Assembly: GCA_964612675.1 (NCBI GenBank)
Contig: CAZTDD010000076.1
Span: forward strand, 1-32,962
Length of the DNA stretch: 32,962 bases
Direction of reading: 5' to 3'
Origin: CAZTDD01 sp964612675
GTDB taxonomy: Bacteria; Hinthialibacterota; Hinthialibacteria; Hinthialibacterales; JAKPRU01
Both the position numbers and the translations under genes were made by a program. The notes under the pieces are model-generated. The model ran no database searches. It saw only the letters and a program-made list of their open reading frames with translations, and was not told the DNA's origin. Of the stretch, positions 6,392 to 15,225 are shown piece after piece; the first letter of the stretch is position 1, and each line of letters starts with the position of its first letter.

Positions 6392-8301
6392 TGAGTGTGA
6401 GTGAAAACTCGCAACTACGCAGCAACCAGGAAATGAATGAGATGCGAAGGAACAGCCCCACTCAGCGCCGCAGAAGGTTTTCCTTGGGATCGAAGCAGAC
6501 AATGACACCGAAGATTACAACAAAAGCAGGTCCCGCGACAGGAGCGTTCTTCCTGGAACAGGACTTTTGGCGTCTCTATTACCGTCTCTGCCGGCAAATC
6601 CGGCCATACATGAAGCTGGTGATCATCTCCATCATCCTGGCTATCCTTATGATGGGGTTTATGGCACTCCGGCTCTGGGTCATTAAGCCTCTCCTGGACT
6701 CCATCGAGAAAGGGACGCTGCAGAACAACCTCACCTGGATATTCCTATTCGTGCTGGTTGTCACCGTTCTGCGAGGCGTGACACGGTTCAGCCAATCCTA
6801 TCTAACACGGTATATCGGTCACCGAACGATACGCGATCTGCGAAACAATGTATATGACCACGTGGTCTCGCTGGGGATGTCGTTCCATGATCGACAACGG
6901 TCCGGTGACGTGCTTTCCCGTCTAACCGGGGACATCAGCAGCGTACGCTCATCAGTGAAGCTGCTGTTCAACGATATCTTCCTGAAACCCATGGAGTTGT
7001 TTGTTTATATCGGGCTGATGGCCTGGGCAAGCTGGACACTTGCGCTGATGCTCCTGCCGTGCGTCCCCCTGATCTCCTGGATCATCCGGAAAATCAGCGA
7101 TTCGATCAAAAAACTGAGTCGGCGAAAACGTGTCGAAAATGCCGAGTTGTATACCATGATCACGGAGAGCCTCTCCGGCATGCGAATCATTAAAGCCTTC
7201 AATCTAGAGGATTATCACGGCTCTCGATTCGAACAACAGACAGAACGACTGTTCCAGCTGACAATGCGGACGCACATCTTCAAGGCGATGAGCAGCCCCT
7301 TGATGGAGGTGATCATCTATACAAGCGTTGCGGTTGTTGCGTGGGTTGTTCTGGGATTCATGCAGGGTATGACGCTGGGAGACAAGGGTGTCTTCTTTGT
7401 CGCGGCATTCATGAGTTTCAAACCGATCAACAATCTTACAGATATTCAGTACAAGATTATTGAGGCCCTGGCGGGAGCCGAACGAGTGTTCTATCTACTC
7501 GACCAGGAACCGGATATCACCGACAAGCCCTACGCTCGCCCATTGGCGACTCCACAAGAATCCATCGTCCTGGATAACGTATCCTTCGCCTACCATAATG
7601 AAGACTACGTTCTGCAAAACATCAATATTCACGCCAAGGTCGGGGAGACGGTCGCGTTTGTGGGTCCCAGCGGTGCGGGGAAAACCACATTGGTCAACCT
7701 TTTGGTCCGATTCTACGACCCGACAGAGGGAAGTATCCGAATCGACGGAATCGATATCCGGGACGTGCAGGTCAAATCGCTTCGATCTCACATGGCGCTG
7801 GTAACGCAGGATCCTGTTATTTTCAACGATACAGTCTGGAATAACATTACCTGTGGAAAAACGGAGTTCTCGGAAGAGGAAGTCTACCGGGCGGCCCAAT
7901 TGGCGTACGCCCACAATTTCATCAGTGAAATGCCGGACGGGTATGATACGATCGTCGGCGAACGGGGATGTACAATTTCCGGCGGACAGCGGCAGCGTCT
8001 TGCCATCGCACGGGCATTGCTCAGAGACCCCTCCATCCTGCTTCTGGATGAAGCCACTTCTTCATTGGATTCGGAGGTAGAACGGCTGGTACAGAAGGCT
8101 CTGGAAGAACACTTGATGGCCAATCGGACAACCTTTGTTGTGGCGCACCGTCTGTCCACGGTTGCAAACGCAGACCGCATATTCGTCCTGGACCACGGCC
8201 AAATCACCGAACAGGGGACACACCAGCAACTCGTGTCGCGTGGCGGTCTCTATGCAACTCTCTATGAGACCCAGATGCAGTCAAGCGAGATCCAAGTCTA
8301 G
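6391..8301 (+). CDS. msbA: MsbA-type ABC exporter (fused permease-ATPase)
   Basis: A half-transporter that dimerises in the inner membrane and flips lipid A-core or another lipid. The type IV exporter membrane domain spans about residues 70-350 with six hydrophobic helices, and the ATPase domain about 385-625. Visible motifs are Walker A GPSGAGKT (425-432), signature SGGQRQR (530-536), Walker B ILLLDEAT (549-556) and H-loop His586 in AHRLST. At 636 residues it exceeds the usual 580 because of a basic N-terminal extension (TQRRRRF near 24-30). Either the coupled ATG at 6391 or an ATG at 6442 preceded by AGGAA could be the true start; the latter gives 619 residues. MsbA is the closest family; multidrug or other lipid export cannot be excluded. 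Confidence 0.88.
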   Translation: MSVSENSQLRSNQEMNEMRRNSPTQRRRRFSLGSKQTMTPKITTKAGPATGAFFLEQDFWRLYYRLCRQIRPYMKLVIISIILAILMMGFMALRLWVIKPLLDSIEKGTLQNNLTWIFLFVLVVTVLRGVTRFSQSYLTRYIGHRTIRDLRNNVYDHVVSLGMSFHDRQRSGDVLSRLTGDISSVRSSVKLLFNDIFLKPMELFVYIGLMAWASWTLALMLLPCVPLISWIIRKISDSIKKLSRRKRVENAELYTMITESLSGMRIIKAFNLEDYHGSRFEQQTERLFQLTMRTHIFKAMSSPLMEVIIYTSVAVVAWVVLGFMQGMTLGDKGVFFVAAFMSFKPINNLTDIQYKIIEALAGAERVFYLLDQEPDITDKPYARPLATPQESIVLDNVSFAYHNEDYVLQNINIHAKVGETVAFVGPSGAGKTTLVNLLVRFYDPTEGSIRIDGIDIRDVQVKSLRSHMALVTQDPVIFNDTVWNNITCGKTEFSEEEVYRAAQLAYAHNFISEMPDGYDTIVGERGCTISGGQRQRLAIARALLRDPSILLLDEATSSLDSEVERLVQKALEEHLMANRTTFVVAHRLSTVANADRIFVLDHGQITEQGTHQQLVSRGGLYATLYETQMQSSEIQV

Positions 8302-8429
8302 TCTTCCCGGGCCAGACAGAACCGCGCAAAACTCGCAGCACCCCGTTCTATGACATGAAGGTGGGGCTGCGGGACAAGAGTTCCGGCACACTGAATTGCA
8401 GCTCAAATCCAGCGGGACAAACATTTCAC

Positions 8430-8457
8430 TTGCCTTTTGAAGGGAGCCTGCTATCTT
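8430..8457 (+). promoter_or_regulatory. Candidate sigma-70-type promoter of the tol operon
   Basis: TTGCCT (8430-8435) and TATCTT (8452-8457) lie 16 bases apart, with a predicted start near 8464 and a leader of about 55 bases. The 8302-8429 stretch upstream holds no gene. Confidence 0.5.
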
Positions 8458-8519
8458 ATTGTAATTGCAGAAGAAAGGATTTGTTGCCTGAGACCGCTTC
8501 TCACCACGGAGATAGTCCC

Positions 8520-9311
8520 ATGCGTATATCGAAAGGACTTTTAATCGGCTTCCTGGCGCTGCTCCTCAGCGGGTTCGTCGGGTGTGCAAACAAAGAGTTG
8601 GCACAGGTTCAGGACGATGTAACCGACATCCATTCTCGTCTCTACCAGATCCAGCGCAGCTCCGAACGCCAGACTTCCGTCACTACCGATACCCTTCAAC
8701 GAGTGACCGAGAAAATCAACGCGAGTTTCGAGGAAATACGATTTACTCAATCCAGCTTGGAGGAGAAGATTAGCCAGCTCTCGAATCGCTTGCTGGAGGC
8801 GGAGCGACAACTCGAAAGTCTTCAATCCGGACAGGCACAGATTCGCACGCAATTACAGCAGGAGAGTCGAGCCCTGCGGCAGGAAATGTCCGCACAGAAA
8901 CAGGAACTCGAATCCTCCATTCAGAAGACCGCAAGCGATGTATCCGAACTGCGAAAGGAATTAGCCTCGCTCGAAAGCAGCCAGCAACGAGATATCCAAG
9001 CCCTTCGGCAGAACGTCGGCCAAATTGAAAACAACTTAAGCACACGGATGGACAATCTGGACAAAGAGGTTCAAGGCGTCTACCGAGACATCATGGAGGA
9101 ACTCGGCGGTACAGCCCCCGGGACTACGACGGCAAGCCAATCGTCCGATTCGCAGAGTTACTCCGGCCAGACCTACACCGTTGCACCAGGAGATACCCTG
9201 GGCGGGATCGCTCAAGCGTTTGGGATCACCCGTGAGGCGCTCCAAGACGCGAACGGCATCACTGACCCGAATATGATCCGTGTCGGACAAGTCCTAAAGA
9301 TTCCGAAGTAA
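8520..9311 (+). CDS. Coiled-coil LysM lipoprotein, first gene of the tol operon
   Basis: A 263-residue lipoprotein. Signal peptide and lipobox FVGC place the lipidated Cys at residue 22. Residues 25-190 are a long coiled coil rich in Gln, Glu and Ser, and a low-complexity Ser/Thr/Gln linker precedes a C-terminal LysM domain at about 217-263 (YTVAPGDTLGGIAQAFGI ... IRVGQVLKIPK). LysM binds the glycan of peptidoglycan, so the protein should tether an envelope membrane to the wall. The frame is open further upstream to 8355, but the ATG at 8520 with GGAGAT eight bases before it and the signal peptide fix the start. It ends six bases before tolQ. No Pal/OmpA-type protein is found at the other end of the operon, so this could play the role of Pal or CpoB; that is inference. 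Confidence 0.85.
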   Translation: MRISKGLLIGFLALLLSGFVGCANKELAQVQDDVTDIHSRLYQIQRSSERQTSVTTDTLQRVTEKINASFEEIRFTQSSLEEKISQLSNRLLEAERQLESLQSGQAQIRTQLQQESRALRQEMSAQKQELESSIQKTASDVSELRKELASLESSQQRDIQALRQNVGQIENNLSTRMDNLDKEVQGVYRDIMEELGGTAPGTTTASQSSDSQSYSGQTYTVAPGDTLGGIAQAFGITREALQDANGITDPNMIRVGQVLKIPK

Positions 9312-9317
9312 GACACT

Positions 9318-10097
9318 GTGACTCCAACGCCCACTGCGACCCCTTTTGCGCTGCCCACACCGGGAATGGAATCCCTTCACAACGGTGTCATTCTGACCAA
9401 CTCCGTCTTGTTGAATGAGATTCTCAGCAGCAGCTGGTTCGCCCGCTGCATCTTTTTCGTCCTGTTCGTTTTGTCGATTCTGACGTGGGCAATTCTTGTG
9501 AAAAAAATCTGGGACCTCCGCGTCGAGCGGTTTCGATCCCGCTCGTTTCGCGATCTGTTTGACCGGGTGGAAGGCGATATTCTCAGCCTTGCCCGGGAAG
9601 GCATCATCGCCCGCAACAGCCCCTCCCGGATCTTTGTCTCGGCCTATGACGAACTTCGTCTATGGACTCGACTTGATCCCGACACCGATAAACTCATATC
9701 GGAAAAACCTATCGCTTCCCCCCTGGAACGAACCCTCGATCGGGCGATCGAACGCGAGCGCCACGAATGGGAGTGGGGATGCTCAACACTGGCGACTATT
9801 GCGTCCGTTTCTCCGTTGATCGGTCTGTTGGGAACAGTCTGGGGAGTATTTCACGCGTTTTACAATGTAGGCGCTATGGCGAATCCCGACCTGAAAACGG
9901 TCGCTCCGGGCATCTCCGAAGCGCTGTTGACTACCGTCGTCGGTTTGATGGTCGCCATCCCCGCATATGTCGCCTACAACGCCATTCTCAGTCGTGTGCG
10001 GCGGATTGAACAAGAACTCGAAAACTTCGCCGGACAGATCCTCAATAGTTTCGAACGCCAGGTTAAGGTCCGGCAGAATTCCAGTAAGCAACAGTAG
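9318..10097 (+). CDS. tolQ: TolQ-type proton channel subunit (MotA/TolQ/ExbB family)
   Basis: Inner-membrane stator that uses the proton motive force to drive TolA. Of 259 residues, the first membrane helix is at about 44-61 (FFVLFVLSILTWAILV), followed by a large cytoplasmic loop. The second and third helices are at about 155-180 (LATIASVSPLIGLLGTVWGV) and 197-220 (ISEALLTTVVGLMVAIPAYVAY), with the family pattern of small residues and Thr. The start is GTG at 9318; ATG at 9366 is an alternative and neither has a strong ribosome site. The gap to the LysM gene is six bases, which suggests cotranscription. The following tolR, tolA and tolB make TolQ more likely than ExbB. Confidence 0.9.
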   Translation: MTPTPTATPFALPTPGMESLHNGVILTNSVLLNEILSSSWFARCIFFVLFVLSILTWAILVKKIWDLRVERFRSRSFRDLFDRVEGDILSLAREGIIARNSPSRIFVSAYDELRLWTRLDPDTDKLISEKPIASPLERTLDRAIERERHEWEWGCSTLATIASVSPLIGLLGTVWGVFHAFYNVGAMANPDLKTVAPGISEALLTTVVGLMVAIPAYVAYNAILSRVRRIEQELENFAGQILNSFERQVKVRQNSSKQQ

Positions 10098-10103
10098 GTT
10101 ATC

Positions 10104-10520
10104 GTGGCCCGATTCCGTAAACCCGTTGACCGTCGGCGTCTCGCCGCGGATATCAACATCACGAACCTCGTCGATGTGACGCTGGTTCTGCTGATTATTT
10201 TCATCATCGTCGCTCCGATGCTGAAACAGGGTCTCAAAATCCAACTGCCCGAGGTGAAAGTCGCCGAACGGCTCGGACAGCACTCCATCCTGGTCGAAAT
10301 GGATATCAACGGAGCCCTGACATTGAATGGCGAGCCCATCAGTCTTGAAGAACTCGCGCCGGCACTCAAGAGTCAACGTGCCGCCCATCCGGAGTGGCCG
10401 GTATACTTCAAAACGGATGGCAAAAACACCATCCAAAACGCCTCCGATATCTGGAGCGCAATGTTACAGGCGGGAATCAGCGACTTCGGCCTCGTAACCA
10501 AGTCGAGCCAGCCATCATGA
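10104..10520 (+). CDS. tolR: TolR/ExbD-type proton channel subunit
   Basis: A 138-residue single-pass inner-membrane protein partnering TolQ. The N-terminus is cytoplasmic and basic (residues 1-16). The helix INITNLVDVTLVLLIIFII contains the essential proton-carrying Asp at residue 24. The periplasmic domain (about 45-138) has the ExbD/TolR fold with a typical TDG... segment near 110. The start is GTG at 10104, six bases after tolQ, with a weak TAGGTT upstream. The TGA stop overlaps the ATG of tolA (ATGA), so translation is coupled. Confidence 0.9.
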   Translation: MARFRKPVDRRRLAADINITNLVDVTLVLLIIFIIVAPMLKQGLKIQLPEVKVAERLGQHSILVEMDINGALTLNGEPISLEELAPALKSQRAAHPEWPVYFKTDGKNTIQNASDIWSAMLQAGISDFGLVTKSSQPS

Positions 10521-11284
10521 AACAATCGTTTATTGTCTCTTTCTTGGCGCATGTTCTGGTTTTAGCTGCCGTAGCACTGTGGCCGCCGACTACAATGCCG
10601 ACACGGAGCACGACGATCACAATCCAGCAAATCGAGCTCGCTCAACCCAAACCGAAAGTCGAGCCAGAACCGGTTGAGCAGGTTCAGCCTCCTCCCGAAC
10701 CGCCCAAGCCGAAACCGAAACCTGAGGAAGAAATCGTCTCCAGACGAATCAAGAATCTGCTCGAGAAACGACTCAAGAATCGCAAACCGACTCCGACACC
10801 GGTTCCAACGCCGGTACGAAAGAAAACACCGACACCCGCGCCTACAAAACCTAAACCCACACCGACACCCGACAAGAAAATCCAGTTCAAACCGTTTGAC
10901 CAAATCAGCGAGACACAACCCACCCAAACACCGCCTACTTCGAAAGTGGACGACCAGTTCACTTCCGATAAACAGGTTGTATTTGAAGAAGGCTTCGATT
11001 ACGAAGGGTATACAGACAGATTGATGCGTGTTCTTCAGAGGAACTGGAATCCACCCGCCTGGCAGCCGGACCGACCGGAGGGGATCTATACCCAGGTCTG
11101 TTTCACGATCCTTTCGAACGGTACGATTGTGCGGGCGTATGTCGAACGCGGTTCCGGTTGGCAGGAACTCGATGAAAGCGCTCTCCGGGCGGTGCGAAAA
11201 GCATCTCCCGTTGAACAACTTCCGTCCGATTACGGACGCTCCAGTGTGCGGGCTCACGTTCGATTCCGTCCGCTACCTAGATGA
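10517..11284 (+). CDS. tolA: TolA/TonB-like periplasm-spanning energy transducer
   Basis: A 255-residue protein. A single N-terminal membrane anchor (residues 5-22, FIVSFLAHVLVLAAVAL) carries the Ser/His pattern that couples to TolQ-TolR. It is followed by a long Pro/Lys/Thr-rich spacer (about 42-140, with repeated PKPKP and TPTP blocks) and a C-terminal TolA/TonB domain at about 170-255 (YTQVCFTILSNGTIVRAYV ... LDESALRAVRKA). The spacer is TonB-like rather than the helical Ala/Lys/Glu spacer of enterobacterial TolA, but the operon position before tolB supports a Tol role. The frame is open upstream to 10394; the ATG at 10517 overlapping the tolR stop is the credible start. Confidence 0.87.
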   Translation: MKQSFIVSFLAHVLVLAAVALWPPTTMPTRSTTITIQQIELAQPKPKVEPEPVEQVQPPPEPPKPKPKPEEEIVSRRIKNLLEKRLKNRKPTPTPVPTPVRKKTPTPAPTKPKPTPTPDKKIQFKPFDQISETQPTQTPPTSKVDDQFTSDKQVVFEEGFDYEGYTDRLMRVLQRNWNPPAWQPDRPEGIYTQVCFTILSNGTIVRAYVERGSGWQELDESALRAVRKASPVEQLPSDYGRSSVRAHVRFRPLPR

Positions 11285-11370
11285 TCGATCGCCCTTGAGA
11301 AGGGCTTTGCGGCGAGGCGGCATATCCAGCCGGTACGTCACCGGCGACTCCATCGGGGAGGTCTGGATTG

Positions 11371-12717
11371 ATGACAGTCCGTCTCGCCTTCGTGGCACTT
11401 CTGGTATTCTGCACAACGATAGTCCCAGCCCAAGATGAAATCGAAATCGACGTCACCGCCGCTGCTCCGGCGCCGATGCTGGCCATCGCACCCCCTCATC
11501 TGGAAAGCGCGGGACTCGAAACATCCGGCAAGCAACTCCAACAAATCCTCGACTATGATCTGAGATTCAACAAAGCGGTTCGCGTTCACGAGAACACACC
11601 CCGCATTCGGCAGCAAGCTGAAAAAGACCGTGACCAAGGGCATGTCGAGTATGCGGCGTGGGCCGACATGGATATCCAATACGTCGTCACCTCCGCCATT
11701 CGCCAAAAAGGCGAAAGCCGGATCGAAATCGATGTTCTGGTCTACGATGTCCGTGACCGACGACGTTTGATGGGAGCGCGGATGAGCCCTGCTCAGGCCC
11801 AGTTCCGCGATGCCGCCCACAAATTCAGCGACCGAATCGTCTACGAATGCGCGCGCGGCGATGGCATCGCGCAAACCTCTCTGCTATTTGTTCATCACGA
11901 TCCTGGTTCGCACACAAAGGATATCTTCATCGTCGATTATGACGGTTGGTTGGAGAGTGTCCGGCCGTTGACTCGCTATGGAACCATCACGCAGTTCCCT
12001 TCCTGGTCGCCGACCGGAAAGGAGTTCGCGTACTGTTCATTCCGCAGCGGCTGGCTGGATGCGTATATCCAGGATGTGTCCACAGGCGATACTTCTTTTC
12101 TTGCAAAGGCGTCAGGGAATAACCTCACTCCCAGCTGGCTGCCAAAAAAGCGCGATTGGCTGGCGATCTCGCTCTCCTACCCGGGTAATCCCGAGATCTT
12201 CCTACTCCGCAAAGACCGAAAACAACCCCGCCGCTTGACGAGACATCCGGCGATCGACACCTCCCCCGTGGTATCGCCGGATGAGACGCAGATCGTGTTC
12301 ACTTCCGACCGAAGCCGCGTTGCGACCTTGTATCTGATGAACATGGACGGTGGAAACGTACGCAGGTTGGTATCGGATCGCCGTTTGTCCTGCGATACCG
12401 CACAGTGGTCTCCTGTCCCGATTGACGGGACGTACCGGATCGCGTTTCGCGGGTATCAGCTGGGGCAGGTGCGGGGAGATATTTATACTATTGCCGCCGA
12501 CGGTTCCGACCTACGGAATTTGACCGGTGGACGCGGTGATAATTCGAATCCGACCTGGTCGCCCGATGGAGAATACATCGCCTTTTCGACGGCCCGCCGC
12601 TCGGGCAAATCCGAGCTGTGGGTGATGGAGCGTGACGGCGACTCCCCGCGCAGAATCCTCTCGCTCAAAGGCAACTGCATCCAGCCGGCCTGGGGGCCGA
12701 GGCCCGCGGCGCATTGA
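11371..12717 (+). CDS. tolB: Tol system beta-propeller protein TolB
   Basis: A 448-residue periplasmic protein with a signal peptide at 1-20 (ending VPAQ), an N-terminal alpha/beta domain (about 35-165) and a C-terminal six-bladed propeller. The blades carry WD40-like/PD40 repeats such as QFPSWSPTGKEFAYCSF, TSPVVSPDETQIVFTSD and NPTWSPDGEYIAFST. TolB binds outer-membrane partners, classically Pal, and TolA at the division site. The ATG at 11371 has GGGGAGG nine bases upstream; a TTG one codon earlier is less likely. The 86-base gap after tolA is the largest in the operon. Normally pal follows tolB; here the operon ends at a hairpin. Confidence 0.9.
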   Translation: MTVRLAFVALLVFCTTIVPAQDEIEIDVTAAAPAPMLAIAPPHLESAGLETSGKQLQQILDYDLRFNKAVRVHENTPRIRQQAEKDRDQGHVEYAAWADMDIQYVVTSAIRQKGESRIEIDVLVYDVRDRRRLMGARMSPAQAQFRDAAHKFSDRIVYECARGDGIAQTSLLFVHHDPGSHTKDIFIVDYDGWLESVRPLTRYGTITQFPSWSPTGKEFAYCSFRSGWLDAYIQDVSTGDTSFLAKASGNNLTPSWLPKKRDWLAISLSYPGNPEIFLLRKDRKQPRRLTRHPAIDTSPVVSPDETQIVFTSDRSRVATLYLMNMDGGNVRRLVSDRRLSCDTAQWSPVPIDGTYRIAFRGYQLGQVRGDIYTIAADGSDLRNLTGGRGDNSNPTWSPDGEYIAFSTARRSGKSELWVMERDGDSPRRILSLKGNCIQPAWGPRPAAH

Positions 12718-12760
12718 AACGTATCGACAACAATACAATCCAACAAAGACATAACAAACA

Positions 12761-12788
12761 AGCCGGCCGTGTAACAACACAGCCGGCT
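12761..12788. terminator. Hairpin terminator between tolB and the aldo/keto reductase
   Basis: AGCCGGC (12761-12767) pairs with GCCGGCT (12782-12788), and an inner GTGT/ACAC extends the stem beyond one mismatch. On the minus strand it is followed by a T-rich stretch (TTGTTTGTTATG), so it should end the reductase transcript and probably also the tol transcript. Confidence 0.7.
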
Positions 12789-12814
12789 CGCTAATGAAAG
12801 TCTATTCAAATTGC

Positions 12815-13924
12815 TTATACAACTGCGGTCAATGCAGAATGAACTTTTTTCAACCGCTCCGGAATGTCAAACGAAGCGGGACAAACGTCACAACACTTCC
12901 GGCATCCCTGGCAACGATCCGCACGCTGCTCCGGCCGCAACTCGGCATACGAAGTGCGCGCAAGGTCGGTTTCACCAAAGCGGTGATACGACTCAAATCG
13001 AAGGATATCGCAAACGGCTACACCATTCGGACACACATCGCACGAACCGCATGCCCGACACCCGTTCGCGCGAGCGTAGCGAATTACTTCGTCAAAACCG
13101 TCAGGCTCCACCGAGGCGTATTTCTTGAAACAGGCATCGATATTCACTTCGAGATCGTCAAAGCTGGCCATCCCGATCAGAAGAGTATCCACGTCTTTGT
13201 TTTTGAGAGCGCTGGCGTAGCAGTCTTTAACCGTTTCCGGGCTCATGTCGTCCTTTTCGAGACCGCGAAGGACTTTCATCGCCATCATTCCCATGTTTTG
13301 CTCTTCCTTGGCTTTCTTTAGAAGAGAATCCATCTCCTCCACGTTTTTGGCGTTATACACAGGCATCATCATGTCATACCAGCCGACTTCAATGGCCTTC
13401 GCGACCGTCTCGGGGACGTGTTTGTGCGTGGCAAAACCGGTGTAGCGGATTTTTCCTTCTTTCTTTAGTTTTTCGAATGCCTCCGGCAAACGTTCGTCGG
13501 AGATTCGGTCCTCCCCGTCGATCCCCGGCATGAGGATATCGACATAATCGGTGTTGAGTTTACGCAGGGAATCGTCGATTCCGCCGAAGGGACTCTGTTT
13601 CAGTGCCAGAAATGTATCCTTCCGGCGTGTTTTCATTACCTCGCCGTAGATCTCCATCGTCTTGCCGCGCTGGTAGCCCGGCGAGGTGTGGATCAGGTTG
13701 ATCCCTTTATCGAGGGCGGCGTTCAGGAGAGCCGGTCCGCCGATCTGGAGACCGCCGAAAGTGATCTGCGTCACATCGAGACCGGTGCGGCCTAAAACGC
13801 GGAGACCGTCTTTTTTCGCTTCGCTTGCCCAACTCAGGGCTGGACAGGACATTCCGGCTCCGGCAACGGCCAAAGCCGCCGAACTGCGGGACAAAAACTG
13901 CCGTCTGGAAAGATGGTTACTCAC
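12815..13924 (-). CDS. Tat-exported aldo/keto reductase-like protein with two ferredoxin-type clusters
   Basis: A 369-residue protein. The N-terminus is a twin-arginine signal (SRRQFLS at 6-12, then a hydrophobic Ala-rich stretch), predicting Tat export of a folded, cofactor-loaded protein. Residues 40-290 follow the aldo/keto reductase barrel (VLGRTGLDVTQITFGG, DERLPEAFEKLKKEGKIRYTGF, DTLLIGMASFDDL). The C-terminus has two Cys-rich motifs, CRACGSCDVCP and CQGCRKCCDVCP, for 4Fe-4S clusters. Of the classical catalytic tetrad, Tyr84 and Lys109 are present, but the Asp position is His79 (NLIHTSPGY) and the His position near 132-134 reads MPG. It may thus be an electron-transfer or altered enzyme. 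The start is GTG at 13924 with AGGAGGT six bases upstream. Monocistronic as far as visible. Confidence 0.85.
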   Translation of the reverse strand: MSNHLSRRQFLSRSSAALAVAGAGMSCPALSWASEAKKDGLRVLGRTGLDVTQITFGGLQIGGPALLNAALDKGINLIHTSPGYQRGKTMEIYGEVMKTRRKDTFLALKQSPFGGIDDSLRKLNTDYVDILMPGIDGEDRISDERLPEAFEKLKKEGKIRYTGFATHKHVPETVAKAIEVGWYDMMMPVYNAKNVEEMDSLLKKAKEEQNMGMMAMKVLRGLEKDDMSPETVKDCYASALKNKDVDTLLIGMASFDDLEVNIDACFKKYASVEPDGFDEVIRYARANGCRACGSCDVCPNGVAVCDILRFESYHRFGETDLARTSYAELRPEQRADRCQGCRKCCDVCPASFDIPERLKKVHSALTAVV

Positions 13925-14221
13925 GGGTCACCTCCTGGGTTTGTTCGGAGTAAATCGATTCAATGTATCAACGGGCTCTGACTGCGGACAAGGAATCCAG
14001 CCAATCGGAACGGGACCATGTCCATTGGCGCCACGGGATGTTAAGCCTGAGGATGTAAGAAACAATGGTCGGGCGTGACAAGTAGCTCCAGCATACTCAT
14101 TATCCTATCATTCAAACAAAAAAAACACCAATCCAAATACTGGCCCCATCGGGCTGGAGAATGTAGTCGTCCGGACATCAGGGCATGGGCGACTTTGTAT
14201 GTCTTCGGACTGAGGCCGGTT
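13925..14221. other. Intergenic region, no gene found
   Basis: About 300 bases between the reductase start and the ROK kinase stop, both on the minus strand. It holds an eight-A run at about 14118-14125 (a T-run on the minus strand, possibly part of terminating the ROK operon, though I see no strong stem before it). Otherwise I see nothing. Confidence 0.5.
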
Positions 14222-15214
14222 CTACTTCTCCTCCTTCAATCGCTCGCGCGCCAAAGCCGCAGCCCCCAGGATTCCGGCGTCATCCCCAAGCGCCGAAGCA
14301 ACAATACGCACATTCTCGGAACAGATGGGAAACGCGATCTTGAATGCTTTTTTCTGCACCCGCTCGACCCAAAAATCCGGCATCGCTTCTACCAATCCTC
14401 CCCCCAACACAACCACTTCCGGGCTGAGGATGTTCAGAAGGCTTCCCACGGCAATCCCAAGATGTTTCGCAGCGAACTTAAGAGTATTTCGGACGATTTT
14501 GTCATCCTTTTCATACGCTTTGCGGATCACGCTGCTTGTCATGCGCCCCATATCGCCCTTCACCAGGTCGGGAACGACCGTCTTCTCCCCCGCTTCGATC
14601 GCATTTTCGATCTCCCGCTGAATCGCAGTCCTGCTCGAATACGCCTCCAGGCAACCGTGATTCCCACAGCCGCATTCCGGCCCGTGCGGGTTCAGAATCA
14701 TGTGCCCCAACTCGCCGCCGTTCAGGCTGAATCCATGATGCAGGCGGCCATTGATAATGATCCCCCCGCCCAATCCTGTGCCGACGAAAAGTCCGACGGC
14801 GTCTTCAACCCCTTTCGCCGCACCGTACACAAACTCACCGAACATCCCCACATTCACATCGTTATCCATAAATACGGGACGGGAAATCCGCTCTTCGAGC
14901 ATCTCTTTCACGTGAATATCGACAAACCCCGCGAGATTGGGAGTATCGATAATGATACCTCGGTGAGGGTCGAGCGGTCCCGGCGCTCCGACACCCGCCG
15001 CAAGAATATCGTTCATTTGAAAACCGGCCGCCTCTGTTGCGTCTTTCGCACAGTCGGCCATCCGGTCCAATACATCTTCCGGTCCCTTCTCAGACTTCGT
15101 CTTTTTCTTGCTTCGCGAAAGGACCTGCCCCTCGTTGTCGACCACGGCGGCCAAAATCTTGGTTCCACCCAGATCGATGCCCAAGACAGGTCCCTTGAGA
15201 TCCGTATTCTCCAC
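14222..15214 (-). CDS. ROK-family sugar kinase (glucokinase-like)
   Basis: A 330-residue ATP-dependent hexose or amino-sugar kinase. Motifs in order are phosphate-1 LGIDLGGTK (11-19), GAPGPLD (76-82), catalytic Asp119 in DNDVNVG, phosphate-2 GTGLGGG (145-151), GGELGH (166-171) and the ROK zinc site His171, Cys181, Cys183, Cys188 in CGCGNHGCLE. Sequence alone cannot tell glucose from N-acetylglucosamine or N-acetylmannosamine as substrate. The start is GTG at 15214 with GGGAGG five bases upstream. It is the last gene of a tight minus-strand group: the stop of the small unknown protein is 11 bases away. Confidence 0.88.
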   Translation of the reverse strand: MENTDLKGPVLGIDLGGTKILAAVVDNEGQVLSRSKKKTKSEKGPEDVLDRMADCAKDATEAAGFQMNDILAAGVGAPGPLDPHRGIIIDTPNLAGFVDIHVKEMLEERISRPVFMDNDVNVGMFGEFVYGAAKGVEDAVGLFVGTGLGGGIIINGRLHHGFSLNGGELGHMILNPHGPECGCGNHGCLEAYSSRTAIQREIENAIEAGEKTVVPDLVKGDMGRMTSSVIRKAYEKDDKIVRNTLKFAAKHLGIAVGSLLNILSPEVVVLGGGLVEAMPDFWVERVQKKAFKIAFPICSENVRIVASALGDDAGILGAAALARERLKEEK

Positions 15215-15225
15215 GGTGTCCTCCC

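Noticed and set aside
8355..8519. 55-codon N-terminal extension of the LysM lipoprotein
   Set aside because: The extension would bury the signal peptide; the ATG at 8520 has a good ribosome site and lies after a candidate promoter.
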